From Aphidius gifuensis (lineage: Eukaryota > Arthropoda > Insecta > Hymenoptera > Braconidae): a stretch of 64,000 nt of DNA. The stretch covers positions 9,796,001 through 9,860,000 of the forward strand of contig NC_057790.1 in NCBI RefSeq assembly GCF_014905175.1, read 5' to 3'. Position 1 is the first letter of the stretch; every line of letters starts with the position of its first letter. The notes under the pieces were generated by a model, which had not been told where the DNA came from, ran no database searches, and saw only the letters and a list, made by a program, of their open reading frames with translations. Below, piece by piece: positions 1 through 10,701 of the stretch. A program made the position numbers and the translations under genes.

Positions 1-478
1 TGTTAAAAAAAAAAAATAAAAACAGTTTCATTATATATATCGATGCCTCTCTTTCCAATGAGCCTACTCTCGATTTTTTCCAACAAATAATAAAAAAGAT
101 ATAAGAGTCAGTAAAAGCCAGGTATTAAATCTTACTAAAAAATAAATTTTCAAGCTGAAATGTCTAATTTCTTCGGATACGTTGCGCATACCCCGTGCCT
201 ATCCCTACTCCTGAATTTTTTTTTACATGCACATATGTGTGTGTATGCAGCCGCATGTATTAGTTATTTATCATTGATGGTATAGCAGAATTTGTTTCTT
301 TTTCCTTTTATTTAAAGCGTACATATATAGTATACATACACGTTTAAATTTTTATATTCCAGAAAATTAGTATTCGATTATTATTTATTATTTATTATGG
401 TATTCACGGTCAATTTAAAGTAGACGAATTACAAATATAATTTATTATTAATTTAAACAAAATAAGTGAAATAAAAAC
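1..478. other. AT-rich intergenic, no gene seen
   Basis: No coding frame or recognisable repeat boundary. Long A and T runs and short low-complexity stretches only. Confidence 0.5.
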
Positions 479-862
479 AAAACATAAATTTACAATTAAT
501 GTCGCCAAAAAGCCTCAATTTTTAAATACCTGTCTATTTATCATACCTTTAATAATCAAAAGACGTGAAAAAATGTCAAAATTTTGAAGTATAAAGTTGA
601 ATAATTTGCTGGATAAAAAAAAAACTAAAAAAAAAATTAGGCGCTTTTTCGATACATGGTATAATAAGAATATAATAATAAAAACTGTAGCGCCTAATTT
701 TTTTTTTAGTTTTTTTTTTATCCAGCAAATTATTCAACTTTATACTTCAAAATTTTGACATTTTTTTGGATATTTCACGTCTTTTGATTATTAAAGGTAT
801 GATAAATAGACAGGTATTTAAAAATTGAGGCTTTTTGGCGACATTAATTGTAAATTTATGTT
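479..862. repeat. Foldback element, about 165-bp arms
   Basis: The left arm (about 479-645) is read again in reverse complement at about 690-862. It starts AAACATAAATTTACAATT and the other arm ends AATTGTAAATTTATGTTT. A short loop near 646-688 separates the arms. There is no coding sequence. It abuts the left end of the CCCTAGCG element at 865. It could be a MITE or a stand-alone palindrome. Confidence 0.75.
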
Positions 863-1602
863 TTCCCTAGCGAAAATGCCGATAGTCGGTTTGTGCACTG
901 ATCTCATACAAAAACGACACAAAACCGACACACGACTATAAGAATTTCTAAGTCACAAGGATAAATAGTAAAAAGCATTTAAAAAATAAAATATTATATC
1001 TAAAAATTTCTAAATAATATTTTTATAATTTAAGACACATTAGAATTTTTTTAAAATAATTTTTTTATTGAAAAAACTCAATTCTGTTTATGTATTAAAG
1101 TGAGGTTAGCTGTCAGAATCATCTGTACACAACTGTGAGATTTTACAATTCTCACACAATTCCGACACAATTCCGACAGACGACTGTGAGAATTGTAAAT
1201 CCGACACAATTCCGACACAAATCCGACAGACGTACGACAGTATATTTTTATTTTGTATTTAATATAAAAAAAAAGCATTTTATTAATAAAAATTTTTATT
1301 CAATATTAAAGTTATAATATTATTGTAATGATTTTAGGCATATTAGATTTTTTTTTTTAAATAAATTTTGACAAAAAAAATAATTAGAATCGTCTGTGAG
1401 AATTTACAATTCACACACAATTCCGACACAATTCCGACAGACGACTGTGAGAACATTAATAATAAAATTATAATCTTTTAATAATTATAGGCATATTAGA
1501 TTTTTTTTAAAATTATTTTATTAGTAAATTGTCATTTTTTGGTTTTTTTATGAGGTTAAGAACGGTTTTTTTTTTAATAATTTTTTTTTAAAACCAATAC
1601 AT

Positions 1603-1760
1603 TCAATCAGTTTCCCATGTATTTGGTATTTTTGTAACTCGAATTTTCTCACCACTTACTATTTTAAATGCTGGACTTGTTATTTCAGAACTTTCTGCAA
1701 ATTCTATTTCTTTTGTAGTTAAGACATCCTTTAAAAAAGTCGTATTTAAGGCATCTTTGA
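1603..1760 (-). pseudogene. C-terminal coding remnant inside CCCTAGCG element
   Basis: The minus-strand frame between the two TIR arms reads about 50 residues ending VTKIPNTWETD and a stop. Part of it (the stretch corresponding to about 1605-1640) is also present in copy 2 near 47495-47530, so it belongs to the element. It is probably the tail of the lost transposase or another element-encoded protein; no family is recognised. Upstream it runs into TIR sequence, so no intact gene remains. Confidence 0.4.
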
Positions 1761-1927
1761 CTATTTTTATTAATAAAATGCTTTTTTTTATATTAAATAC
1801 AAAATAAAAATATACTGTGGTACGTCTGTCGGATTTGTGTCGGAATTGTGTCGGATTTACAATTCTCACAGTCGTCTGTCGGAATTGTGTCGGAATTGTG
1901 TGAGAATTGTAAATTCTCACAGACGAT

Positions 1928-2880
1928 TGTTACGTCTTGGTATATTTCCAATTAATAAACAATAATAAATAATAATTTAATAAATTCAATAGATGCCGAA
2001 CAAGCAATAAAATTTTTCTTTTTATTTTTTTTTTATATTTTCACACGGAATTAAATTCAAATTTTGCATTTTTACAAACAATTTATTTTTTTCTTTTTTT
2101 TTTATACAAATTTTGGTAAGCAGTTTTCAAAGTCACCTCTGCAACGCGAGACGCCACATCCGTTGAAGTTGCTAAACTATTATTTATTAAATGTTTAAAC
2201 AAATTGAATATGCTGACTACCATGGGAACCCTTAAATCCGATTGGTTCAACTATGGTACCACTTTTCATCCCTACTTAATAATTAAATTTTATGGGAATA
2301 ATTTTATTTTTAATATTAAGGAGCGTCACTCTTGCGACAACTTTTGTTTGGACAATATCTAAATTAATTCTAAATTTTATATTTTATTACTTAAATATTA
2401 CAATCAATTGAACTTTTAATTTCCTAATAAATAAAATTTTAAAGTGAATTTAAATTAAATAATCTTTGTGTTTCAATTGTTATTTTTCCGTTTATAAATT
2501 GACTGTTCCTAATATTAAAAATATATTGACTGTGACATTTCTCCGGGGTGTTGTTTTCTGTGCTTCGAGTTTATTTTACCGTTTGGATTATTCGAGACTA
2601 CAAACATCAACAGGCGACCATCCAGATTGACACGCTCTCAACAATTGTTTCGGATTATTCTTACATCAAGGTACATCTACAATCATACACATTCCCTCCT
2701 AACCCGTTACCCTGTAGGGAATAACAAAATAAGAGGATTTTTAATTTTAACGTGAAATACCAAGTTGATTTATTTTAATTATTCTATGATTATTTGGTTA
2801 TTTAATTTTGATTTTACATATTCTTTCTTTTTCTTGTTATTTCATAGTTAAATTTTAATTTTTCAACTTGGTACGTAACA
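1928..2880 (+). repeat. 5' LTR
   Basis: 953 bp starting TGTTACGTC and ending GTACGTAACA. It is nearly identical by eye to 8130-9079, so insertion appears recent. A GC-richer block near 2540-2650 and TG/CA ends are typical of LTRs. Confidence 0.9.
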
Positions 2881-2884
2881 AAAT

Positions 2885-2902
2885 TGGTGTCAGAAGTGGG
2901 AT
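2885..2902 (+). promoter_or_regulatory. Primer binding site, tRNA-Leu type
   Basis: TGGTGTCAGAAGTGGGAT starts 4 bases after the 5' LTR. It is complementary to a tRNA 3' end ATCCCACTTCTGACACCA, which is the pattern of animal tRNA-Leu. It would prime minus-strand DNA synthesis. Confidence 0.75.
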
Positions 2903-3272
2903 TTTAGTAATGTGTAACGTAGATTTTTAAACTCAGTGCGGATTCAATTTTTTTTTTTTTTGGTATAAAATATTTTGGGGTACACTATACACTTACATAA
3001 TTTTTTTTTTACATAAAGAAAATAAAAATATTCATATATATGTCTATAAATTTTATTAAATTTTTTTACTTCGTCGCAGGAGTCACTATTTTTTTTTATC
3101 AATATAAATATGTCTCTTTTATATTTTTACTTTTTACATGAACAAACAAACTTGAATTTTATATTAAATTGCGTCAAATTTTATATGCATTAATTTTTTT
3201 TAAATATTTTATTGAATTGAAATTTTTTTTTCTATCATTTCTTTTGTCCGTCGGAAATAATTCTTAGCGAAA

Positions 3273-5234
3273 ATGTCATCATATCGGTCGGGGGCGGGAT
3301 CGCCTTTCTCTCATATTTACGAAGAAATAGACCTACACGCTGAAGCAATGCTGGGGAGAAAAGTAGATGCGGAAAATATAAAAACGTTAATTACTGAATT
3401 ACAAATATGTGCAAATGATTTTGTCCAAATTATTCCTACCCTTGGGGAGGTCGATTTAGAAAAAAATATTGATGGGATCGAATATTCAAATACTAAAGAA
3501 ACTATTGAAAAATTAAAACAACATGTAGAATGTGGAGATCAAATGGTGAATATTACTGGTAAATTGAAAGTCGCGTCTGATCGTTTAATTTCTAATAATG
3601 ATATTTTATATAAGGAAAATTTAAATTTAACAAAGAAATGGTGTGTGGAAAAAAAGAGAGTGATTGAATTAATTCAGGAAAATAAAATTTTAAAAGATAG
3701 AAACAGTACTTTGAATGAGGAAAAGAATGAGTGTCGTCAGCAAATAGAGAGATTAGAGAATGACCGTGAAACATTTAATTTTTATATGTCAAGTGAGAGA
3801 GAGAATGTTTTGAGTGAGACAATTAATCAGCTGCAACGTGAGAACGAGACCTTGAAAAAAGAATTGCAAATTAAAAATGACTGTCTTATTTCATTTACGG
3901 AAAATTTTAATCAAAAAAGTGGAGACAATTTTATTCCAGATTTTATTAATAATAATCGTGTAAATTCTAATTTAAAAATTGAACGCCCAAATTCACAATT
4001 AAATGGACCAATACATTCTGTAATAAATCATAACAATCAAACAGTAAAAATATCAGAGCCAGTTGAAACAAATATAGTCGGTAAATGTTCCTTACGAGAC
4101 GCTCTTGATGTAATTCCTAATTATGACGGAAAAACAAATTCTATTCGAGGATTTATTAATAGTTGTCGGTCAGCCTTGAAACTTTTGGACCCACAATGGA
4201 CACAAGCTTTTATGCTTTCTATTAAAAATAAAATTACAGATCCTAAAATCAGTCTAATTGCTAACACAGAATTTTCATCTCTTGACGAGCTAGAAAGATT
4301 GCTCCGTACAGTTACATACACGGGAAAAAGTTTTGAGTCACTTTGGAATGAATTATCTATTGTATTGATGAATGGTAACGAAAATGTTGATGAATATGGA
4401 AGTAGAGTACTAAAATTATATAATGATTTAATTGATTGTAATGAGGGTAATAATGATGGTTTTGGAACAATGAGTAAATCTAAAATTGAGGAAAAAACTA
4501 TACGTCAATTTATTAAAGGGTTATTGCCTGAGGTATGTTTGAGAGTTGAATGTAAAAATATAGACACTACAGATTTTTTGAAAGTGTGGAATATTACTAA
4601 AAAAATTTATAATGAATATATTGACAGTTTAAAGCTTAGAAAATTAAAAGAAATTAAAACCGTGCAAACAAATAAAATCGAGAACCCGTCGGAAGTAGTC
4701 GTTGAATCAAATAATAATTTTTCGTGTAATTTTTCAAATCAAAGATACCATAATAATTTTTCAAAAAATAATAATAATAATTTTAATAACAATTTTAGTA
4801 ATTATGGACAAATCGAACCCATCGTTTCAAGTCAAAATATTAATTTAAATACGCAAAAAAATTCAAATGTAAATTTACCCGAGATCTTTGGTTCGAATCC
4901 AGTCGAGAACAATAATAATAATATTAATAATTCATACTATAATTCATATGAAAATTCAACAAATGATTATTCACAAAATTCCTACAATGATAATTATGAT
5001 TTTTATAATTTTAATAATTCTTATGCGCCAATAAATGATTCAATTAATAATAAAAATTTAAATAAAAATGTTTATAATGATAATGGCTTTATGTCATATG
5101 ATATTAATCAAGATGAAAAAGATTATAATAGAACGAATAATAATTTAGTTTGTGGTTTTTGCCGAAGACCAAATCATGATATGAATCATTGTTTTAAATT
5201 ACAAAATGCTCAGAGAAAATGTCTTGAACGCTAA
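3273..5234 (+). CDS. Retrotransposon Gag polyprotein
   Basis: 653 aa starting at an ATG after the LTR leader. Residues about 45-220 are rich in Glu, Lys and Leu and look like a coiled coil. Residues about 270-430 read as a capsid-like Gag domain of Ty3/gypsy type (for example the stretch from DVIPNYDGKT to the NVDEYGSRVLKLYNDLI region). Residues about 470-620 are Asn-rich low complexity. A CCHC zinc knuckle, C-x2-C-x4-H-x4-C, lies at residues 627-640 just before the stop. Gag would build the particle and bind the element RNA. The frame is intact, which suggests recent or ongoing selection. The next frame lies in -1 relative phase and overlaps by 7 bases. Confidence 0.88.
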   Translation: MSSYRSGAGSPFSHIYEEIDLHAEAMLGRKVDAENIKTLITELQICANDFVQIIPTLGEVDLEKNIDGIEYSNTKETIEKLKQHVECGDQMVNITGKLKVASDRLISNNDILYKENLNLTKKWCVEKKRVIELIQENKILKDRNSTLNEEKNECRQQIERLENDRETFNFYMSSERENVLSETINQLQRENETLKKELQIKNDCLISFTENFNQKSGDNFIPDFINNNRVNSNLKIERPNSQLNGPIHSVINHNNQTVKISEPVETNIVGKCSLRDALDVIPNYDGKTNSIRGFINSCRSALKLLDPQWTQAFMLSIKNKITDPKISLIANTEFSSLDELERLLRTVTYTGKSFESLWNELSIVLMNGNENVDEYGSRVLKLYNDLIDCNEGNNDGFGTMSKSKIEEKTIRQFIKGLLPEVCLRVECKNIDTTDFLKVWNITKKIYNEYIDSLKLRKLKEIKTVQTNKIENPSEVVVESNNNFSCNFSNQRYHNNFSKNNNNNFNNNFSNYGQIEPIVSSQNINLNTQKNSNVNLPEIFGSNPVENNNNNINNSYYNSYENSTNDYSQNSYNDNYDFYNFNNSYAPINDSINNKNLNKNVYNDNGFMSYDINQDEKDYNRTNNNLVCGFCRRPNHDMNHCFKLQNAQRKCLER

Positions 5235-6457
5235 GCTCAAAAAAACGGGGATGGGCCGGTGGACCTAGAGGGAGGAAAACAAAAATAGCCAATACCTCAA
5301 TCAGATCAAATAATACAGTCAAATTAATTTTAAAATCAGACATAAATGAAATATATAATTCTATTACTGAAACTGAAAATAAATTAAATAAATTTGAAAA
5401 TAATAATAATATAATTAATCCAATTCCATCAACGTCGAGAGATACTGTTGATAATTATTATGAACCTATCGTGCGACCAGAAAAAGTAAAATTTAATACT
5501 AAACTTGATAATAATGGAAATAAAAATGATAATGTTAATGAAATAAAAAGAGTAAATTTTATGGATGAAATATCTATATCGGAAGACTCATCGAATAATA
5601 ATAATAAAATTGAAATAAATGAAAATAAAGATTTAAATATTGCCACGCGAAATATAAATATTACTATTGCAAAAGAAGTTAACGAAAAAATTAAATTTAT
5701 TGAAGAAACTAATAATGAACGTAATCAAACAAAGATTTTCCGCGATAATGACGAAATATTTTTGTTTAATAATTTAAGTGATAATAAAAATGATGATGAT
5801 TTAAATGATGAATATAATAATAAGTCTGATATTGACAAAGATTTTATTGATGATAATTTTAATGACGATTTTGTGTCGAAAAATAATGAAACTAGTTGTC
5901 TAAGTAATAATGAAATAAATGACGAAGTTACTGTCAAAAATATATGCGTACACGCGAATAAAATCGAGAAAAATGTTAATAATGATTACGTTGATAAAAA
6001 AAGTTTGAATAATGATAAAAATAATTTTGGAGTTAATGATAAAAAAATAAATTGCAAAGATAGTAATAATAATATTGAGAGTGTAACAAAAATAATTAAA
6101 CCGTATGGAAAAACCGATGACGTGTTAAATGAAATTGATTTAAATAAAATTAATGAAAATAATAAAAAGAATAAAATAAAAAATAATATGAGTCTGAAGA
6201 AATTAGATATTAAAGCGAATGAGTCCCAAGATGACCTAATGAAAACATATGATGAAAAATTAAAGTCAGATATAATGAAGTTTAAAAATAAAGTTATTGA
6301 CAAAGGTAAATTAGAAATTAATATTGTAGAAAAATTTAAGGGGGATCGTAGACCGGATAGGGCGAGATTAAAATCGAATCTAAAATATTATAAACCTGGT
6401 ATAAATTTGTTGAAGGAAAAATTGCTAATAATTAATACACGAAAAAAATATAGATAA
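5228..6457 (+). CDS. Asn/Lys-rich second ORF of LTR element, function unknown
   Basis: The frame opens directly after a TGA at 5225-5227, overlaps the gag stop (5232-5234) and runs to 6457, about 409 codons. There is no ATG near its start, so expression by -1 frameshifting or readthrough is possible. A run of A followed by C (5239-5246) looks slippery but lies just past the gag stop, so the mechanism is unclear. The product starts with a basic Gly/Arg patch (about residues 5-19, GWAGGPRGRK) and is then mostly Asn, Asp, Lys and Glu. No protease DTG/DSG or reverse transcriptase motif is present. It may be a degraded pol or a divergent accessory protein. Confidence 0.5.
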   Translation, partial: TLSSKKRGWAGGPRGRKTKIANTSIRSNNTVKLILKSDINEIYNSITETENKLNKFENNNNIINPIPSTSRDTVDNYYEPIVRPEKVKFNTKLDNNGNKNDNVNEIKRVNFMDEISISEDSSNNNNKIEINENKDLNIATRNINITIAKEVNEKIKFIEETNNERNQTKIFRDNDEIFLFNNLSDNKNDDDLNDEYNNKSDIDKDFIDDNFNDDFVSKNNETSCLSNNEINDEVTVKNICVHANKIEKNVNNDYVDKKSLNNDKNNFGVNDKKINCKDSNNNIESVTKIIKPYGKTDDVLNEIDLNKINENNKKNKIKNNMSLKKLDIKANESQDDLMKTYDEKLKSDIMKFKNKVIDKGKLEINIVEKFKGDRRPDRARLKSNLKYYKPGINLLKEKLLIINTRKKYR

Positions 6458-7008
6458 AAAAAAATATATAAATAAAATAAAAAGAACAATTAACAAAAAA
6501 TTTATAAACAAAAAAATTACTAATAATCGGGAAAAATATTCCTAAAAAAATTGAAAATAAATTTTATACATATAGAAATGAATTAATATTTTTTTTTTTT
6601 ACACAAAAACAAATACACAAATAATACATTAAAATAAATACATTTCATATCAACAAAAAATATTTTGGGGAAATACTAAAATCAAAAATATAAAGATAAA
6701 TTAGTTTTTTTTTAATAAATAACAAAATTGCTTTAATAATGATGAAAATAAAATGAATTAAAATCGAATACTATTTGTATAAATTTAAATTTCATATTGA
6801 TTTTTTTTTAAATAAAATTAAAAAAAAAAATAAATAAATAAATAAATAAATAAAAAAATTTTAAGGGTAACAATCCTGATCCTTATCTTCCTTAATCCTA
6901 AAATAAATAAATAAAGTGCAGTTCATGGGGACCGGAAGATTTTATTGTGTTATAAATGGCAACGCCGCAATATTGCATTAAAGTCAATGGTAGCTGTCAG
7001 AAAATTAA
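6458..7008. other. A-rich non-coding internal region of LTR element
   Basis: No sustained frame. There are A-runs and a short AAAT tandem repeat near 6825-6855. Confidence 0.5.
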
Positions 7009-7188
7009 AAAGAGAGAGCAGTGAAAGAAGAAAACAATATCAAGTCATCAACATGCATCAGAAAAGAAATTGAGGGGAGTTCATCAAGCAAGCTGCGACG
7101 ATGGAAGCCGGAGAGGAGAGACAATGCAAGCAGAGGTAACAGATTACAATTCAAGGACACCGTGGAGTACATCGAAGAAGAGGAATAA
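7009..7188 (+). CDS. Short balanced-composition ORF near 3' end of LTR element
   Basis: After a stop at 7006-7008 the frame is open for 59 codons and ends TAA at 7186-7188. Unlike its surroundings the codons are not AT-extreme. The peptide contains SSKLRRWKPERRDN and ends QFKDTVEYIEEEE. It has no good start codon and may be the surviving tail of a lost pol or env frame, or a spliced exon. Function is not recognised. Confidence 0.4.
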   Translation, partial: KERAVKEENNIKSSTCIRKEIEGSSSSKLRRWKPERRDNASRGNRLQFKDTVEYIEEEE

Positions 7189-7917
7189 AATAAGTTATAT
7201 TTTATAATTTTTTTTTAAATCTTTTACATTTTTTAATTGTTTATTTTAAATAATATAAATTTTTTATTATGGAAAAATTAATTGATTTTTGAACTTAGAT
7301 TTTTTTTTGGGGAAATTAAATAAATTTTTTTTACTTTTTTGAAAAATGATAACAATATTAAAATTAAATCTAATTTCAACATTACATTTTACTACAAAAT
7401 AACATAAATTTACTGCAAAAAAAAAAAAAAAAAAAAAAAATATTAAATTTCACTAAAAAGAATAGTAGAATTTTACAAAAAAAATTATGAAATTTTATGA
7501 AATACAAAATTTTTTAAGAAACAAAAAATAATCAAAAAAAATAATATAAAAATTCGTAAAAACAAAAACAAAAAAATCAAATTTTACTTTTAACTTCTAA
7601 TTACAAATTTCAATATTATAAAAAGGGGAATATTCAATAATTAAATGAAATACAATATTTTAATCAATAATATTAATTAAAAATTACAAATAAAAAAGTA
7701 AATAAAATATAAAAAAATAATAAAAAATTGATATGAAATTTTACAAAAAAAACTTATAAAAAAAAAAATACAAAAAACAAACAAAAATAAAATAATAAAA
7801 AAATTTTTAGCTTAGAAATTTGTAAGGGATTTTTTATGCACGCGTCGGTGGTTAATTAATTCCGTGTGGGCAGCTGATTTACCAATAAATAATTCAATTT
7901 AAAATCAAAATAAAAAT
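7189..7917. other. A-rich non-coding region of LTR element
   Basis: Poly-A rich DNA including a long A run near 7417-7440. No frame. There is a short less biased patch at 7840-7880 (ACGCGTCGGTGG). Confidence 0.45.
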
Positions 7918-8129
7918 GTAGTTAAGACATCCTTTAAAAAAGTCGTATTTAAGGCATCTTTGACTATTTTTATTAATAAAATGCTTTTTTTTATATTAAA
8001 TACAAAATAAAAATATACTGTGGTACGTCTGTCGGATTTGTGTCGGAATTGTGTCGGATTTACAATTCTCACAGTCGTCTTCGCTGCTGTCGTTTTGCGG
8101 TGTGAGAATTGAAATTTTGGGGAACAGCA
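7918..8129 (+). repeat. Direct copy of the sequence lying left of the 5' LTR
   Basis: 7918-8085 repeats 1712-1880, part of the host TIR element just outside the 5' LTR, including the same private variant GTGGTACGTCT (other TIR copies have GTCGTACGTCT). The last about 45 bp before the 3' LTR are diverged. The duplicated block therefore runs through the LTR start, as if the repeat were 1712-2880 and 7918-9079. The first bases of the 3' LTR (TGT) are altered. Confidence 0.8.
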
Positions 8130-9079
8130 TACGTCTTGGTATATTTCCAATTAATAAACAATAATAAATAATAATTTAATAAATTCAATAGATGCCGAAC
8201 AAGCAATAAAATTTTTCTTTTTATTTTTTTTTTATATTTTCACACGGAATTAAATTCAAATTTTGCATTTTTACAAACAATTTATTTTTTTCTTTTTTTT
8301 TTATACAAATTTTGGTAAGCAGTTTTCAAAGTCACCTCTGCAACGCGAGACGCCACATCCGTTGAAGTTGCTAAACTATTATTTATTAAATGTTTAAACA
8401 AATTGAATATGCTGACTACCATGGGAACCCTTAAATCCGATTGGTTCAACTATGGTACCACTTTTCATCCCTACTTAATAATTAAATTTTATGGGAATAA
8501 TTTTATTTTTAATATTAAGGAGCGTCACTCTTGCGACAACTTTTGTTTGGACAATATCTAAATTAATTCTAAATTTTATATTTTATTACTTAAATATTAC
8601 AATCAATTGAACTTTTAATTTCCTAATAAATAAAATTTTAAAGTGAATTTAAATTAAATAATCTTTGTGTTTCAATTGTTATTTTTCCGTTTATAAATTG
8701 ACTGTTCCTAATATTAAAAATATATTGACTGTGACATTTCTCCGGGGTGTTGTTTTCTGTGCTTCGAGTTTATTTTACCGTTTGGATTATTCGAGACTAC
8801 AAACATCAACAGGCGACCATCCAGATTGACACGCTCTCAACAATTGTTTCGGATTATTCTTACATCAAGGTACATCTACAATCATACACATTCCCTCCTA
8901 ACCCGTTACCCTGTAGGGAATAACAAAATAAGAGGATTTTTAATTTTAACGTGAAATACCAAGTTGATTTATTTTAATTATTCTATGATTATTTGGTTAT
9001 TTAATTTTGATTTTACATATTCTTTCTTTTTCTTGTTATTTCATAGTTAAATTTTAATTTTTCAACTTGGTACGTAACA
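8130..9079 (+). repeat. 3' LTR
   Basis: Matches 1931-2880 almost base for base and ends CGTAACA. It is followed by CGATTCTAATT, the continuation of the host TIR arm. Confidence 0.9.
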
Positions 9080-9639
9080 CGATTCTAATTATTTTTTTTG
9101 TCAAAATTTATTTTAAAAAAAAAATCTAATATGCCTAAAATCATTACAATATTATAACTTTATTATTGAATAAAAATTTTTATTAATAAAATGCTTTTTT
9201 TTTATATTAAATACAAAATAAAAATATACTGTCGTACGTCTGTCGGATTTGTGTCGGAATTGTGTCGGATTTACAATTCTCACAGTCGTCTGTCGGAATT
9301 GTGTCGGAATTGTGTGAGAATTGTAAAATCTCACAGTCGTGTACAGATGATTCTGACAGCTAACCTCACTTTTAATACATCAACAGAATCGAATTTTTTC
9401 AATAAAAAAAATTATTTAAAAAAAATTCTAATGTGTCTCAAATTATAAAAATATTATTTAGAAATTTTTAGACATAATATTTTATTTTTTCAATGCTTCT
9501 TACTATTGATTTTTGTGACTCAGAAATTCTTATATTCGTGTGTCGGTTTTGTGTCGTTTTTGTATGAGATCAGTGCACAAACCGACTGTCGGATTGCTGT
9601 CTGATTGGTATCGTCATTTTCGCTAGGGTTGTTTTTATA

Positions 9640-10140
9640 AATAAATATTTGACATTGACAGTCTAAAATCATGGTACAACAAAATGAGTAAAAACAGAGA
9701 ATTTAAAAAGTTAGAAGAAAGCGATTCCGGACATGGAGATGACCTATTAGAAGGAACAAGCAAAATGAATGAATGGTATATTATATAACTAGTCGTGGAG
9801 GATCACCTTTTTCACGTACGAGTTATATACAATACTTTTTGATACGAGGTTTGTAATATAGACGCCATTTTGCCCCAATATAGTGCGTAAGAAGATACTT
9901 TTACGCACGATTTCTTGTTAAAAAATCGTGCGTAAAAGTATTTCTTTACGCACTATAATTGGTGCGTAATGGCGTCTTTTACAAACAAAGTGTCAAAAAA
10001 TAAAATAAATTTTAGTTGTAACAGTCATCATTGTAACGATGGAGAATGAAATAAATTTGTAGTCACGAATTTTAATATATAAAAAAAGAAATTAAAATTT
10101 CCCCCGCAGGGCAGGCACAGTTGCTTCAGCAACTGTCTCA
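9640..10140 (+). mobile_element. Fragment of a TE family also at 23703-24245 (inverted)
   Basis: This shares with the second copy a short frame starting MSKNREFKKLEESDSGHGDD (9684 on), motifs CTTTTACGCAC and GTGCGTAAAAGTA, and an end with GTTGCTTCAGCAACTGTCTCAT. The frame stops after about 34 codons. It is probably the 5' part of a transposase gene of a broken DNA transposon; the family is not recognised. Confidence 0.6.
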
Positions 10141-10199
10141 TCTTTTTTCTTTTATTATTTCATAGTTCGATATAAAATAATTAACTTGGTACGTAACAG
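10141..10199 (+). repeat. LTR 3'-end remnant
   Basis: It resembles the last 60 bp of the LTR at 2880, including TATTTCATAGTT and the end ACTTGGTACGTAACA. It is a diverged scrap of the same or a sister family. Confidence 0.55.
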
Positions 10200-10349
10200 T
10201 ATCTTTATAATTATTATTAATAACTAAACAATAATATTTTATTGATTTGTGATTCATGAAAAAAAACCATGTCTACCACAACAAAATATCAAAAATTTTC
10301 TATGATCACAATCTTGAACTTCCGGGCTTCCGAGTGACTTTTGAAACGT
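10200..10349. mobile_element. Partial MITE, ACGTTCCAAAAATCAC family
   Basis: Right half of the element seen complete at 27000-27329 and 12933-13266. It contains CATGTCTACCACAACAAAAT and ends CGAGTGACTTTTGAAACGTACCC. Confidence 0.7.
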
Positions 10350-10701
10350 ACCCAAGGAAGACGATAGAGTCTGCATCGTTGCCGCTGGAGAAATAATCGA
10401 GCCTTGCTAGCAATATAGGAGTATTACATATATGTGTAACACCGACTAAAATTCTATAGGGAAAAGCTGTTTTTTGTAGTGGCAGTACTGGGTGGTTTTG
10501 TAGTGGCTTTCAACTATTGGAAGACAAGAAGACTAGAAACAAATTTTTTGATAAACCCATGATTTATTCCTATGACATTGCTTTAAGATGATCGCATAGA
10601 TAAACCTGCTCTATAACAATATTCATTGAAAATAGTTAGCGCATAAGTACGGCTGAGAACAATCGGCGCCAAAATGGTAAATTTGAGAAGCTCGAGGTAC
10701 A

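Larger units (their letters stand above)
1928..9079 (+). mobile_element. LTR retrotransposon, gag-only, non-autonomous (about 7.15 kb)
   Basis: Two long terminal repeats of about 950 bp (1928-2880, 8130-9079) enclose a primer binding site, a gag reading frame (3273-5234), a second frame offset by -1 (5228-6457) and about 1.4 kb of A-rich non-coding DNA. The LTR begins TGTTACG and ends CGTAACA, an exact inverted pair. The host TIR element shows a CGAT duplication (1924-1927 and 9080-9083). No protease, reverse transcriptase, RNase H or integrase motif is visible in any frame, so movement would need pol from another element. Gag type and primer site fit Ty3/gypsy-like elements; the layout resembles LARD or TR-GAG elements of plants. 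Confidence 0.85.
865..9628. mobile_element. TIR element with CCCTAGCG ends, copy 1 (interrupted by LTR element)
   Basis: The ends are CCCTAGCGAAAATG at 865 and its reverse complement ending at 9628. Both arms run for several hundred bases as inverted repeats full of GACACAATTCCGACAC-type motifs (GTGTCGG on the other strand). Flanking bases are TT on both sides (863-864 and 9629-9630), a 2-bp target duplication. Copy 2 at 46824-48119 lacks the retrotransposon and shows the basic unit is about 1.3 kb or slightly longer. A small coding remnant lies at 1603-1760. The superfamily is not recognised. Confidence 0.8.

Noticed and set aside
1078..1317. Overlapping frames on both strands with FVSELCRIYNSHS-type peptides, repeated at 9191, 47047 and 47690
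   Set aside because: They are translations of the GACACAATTCCGACAC repeats in the TIR arms, mirrored on both strands, with no protein-like composition.
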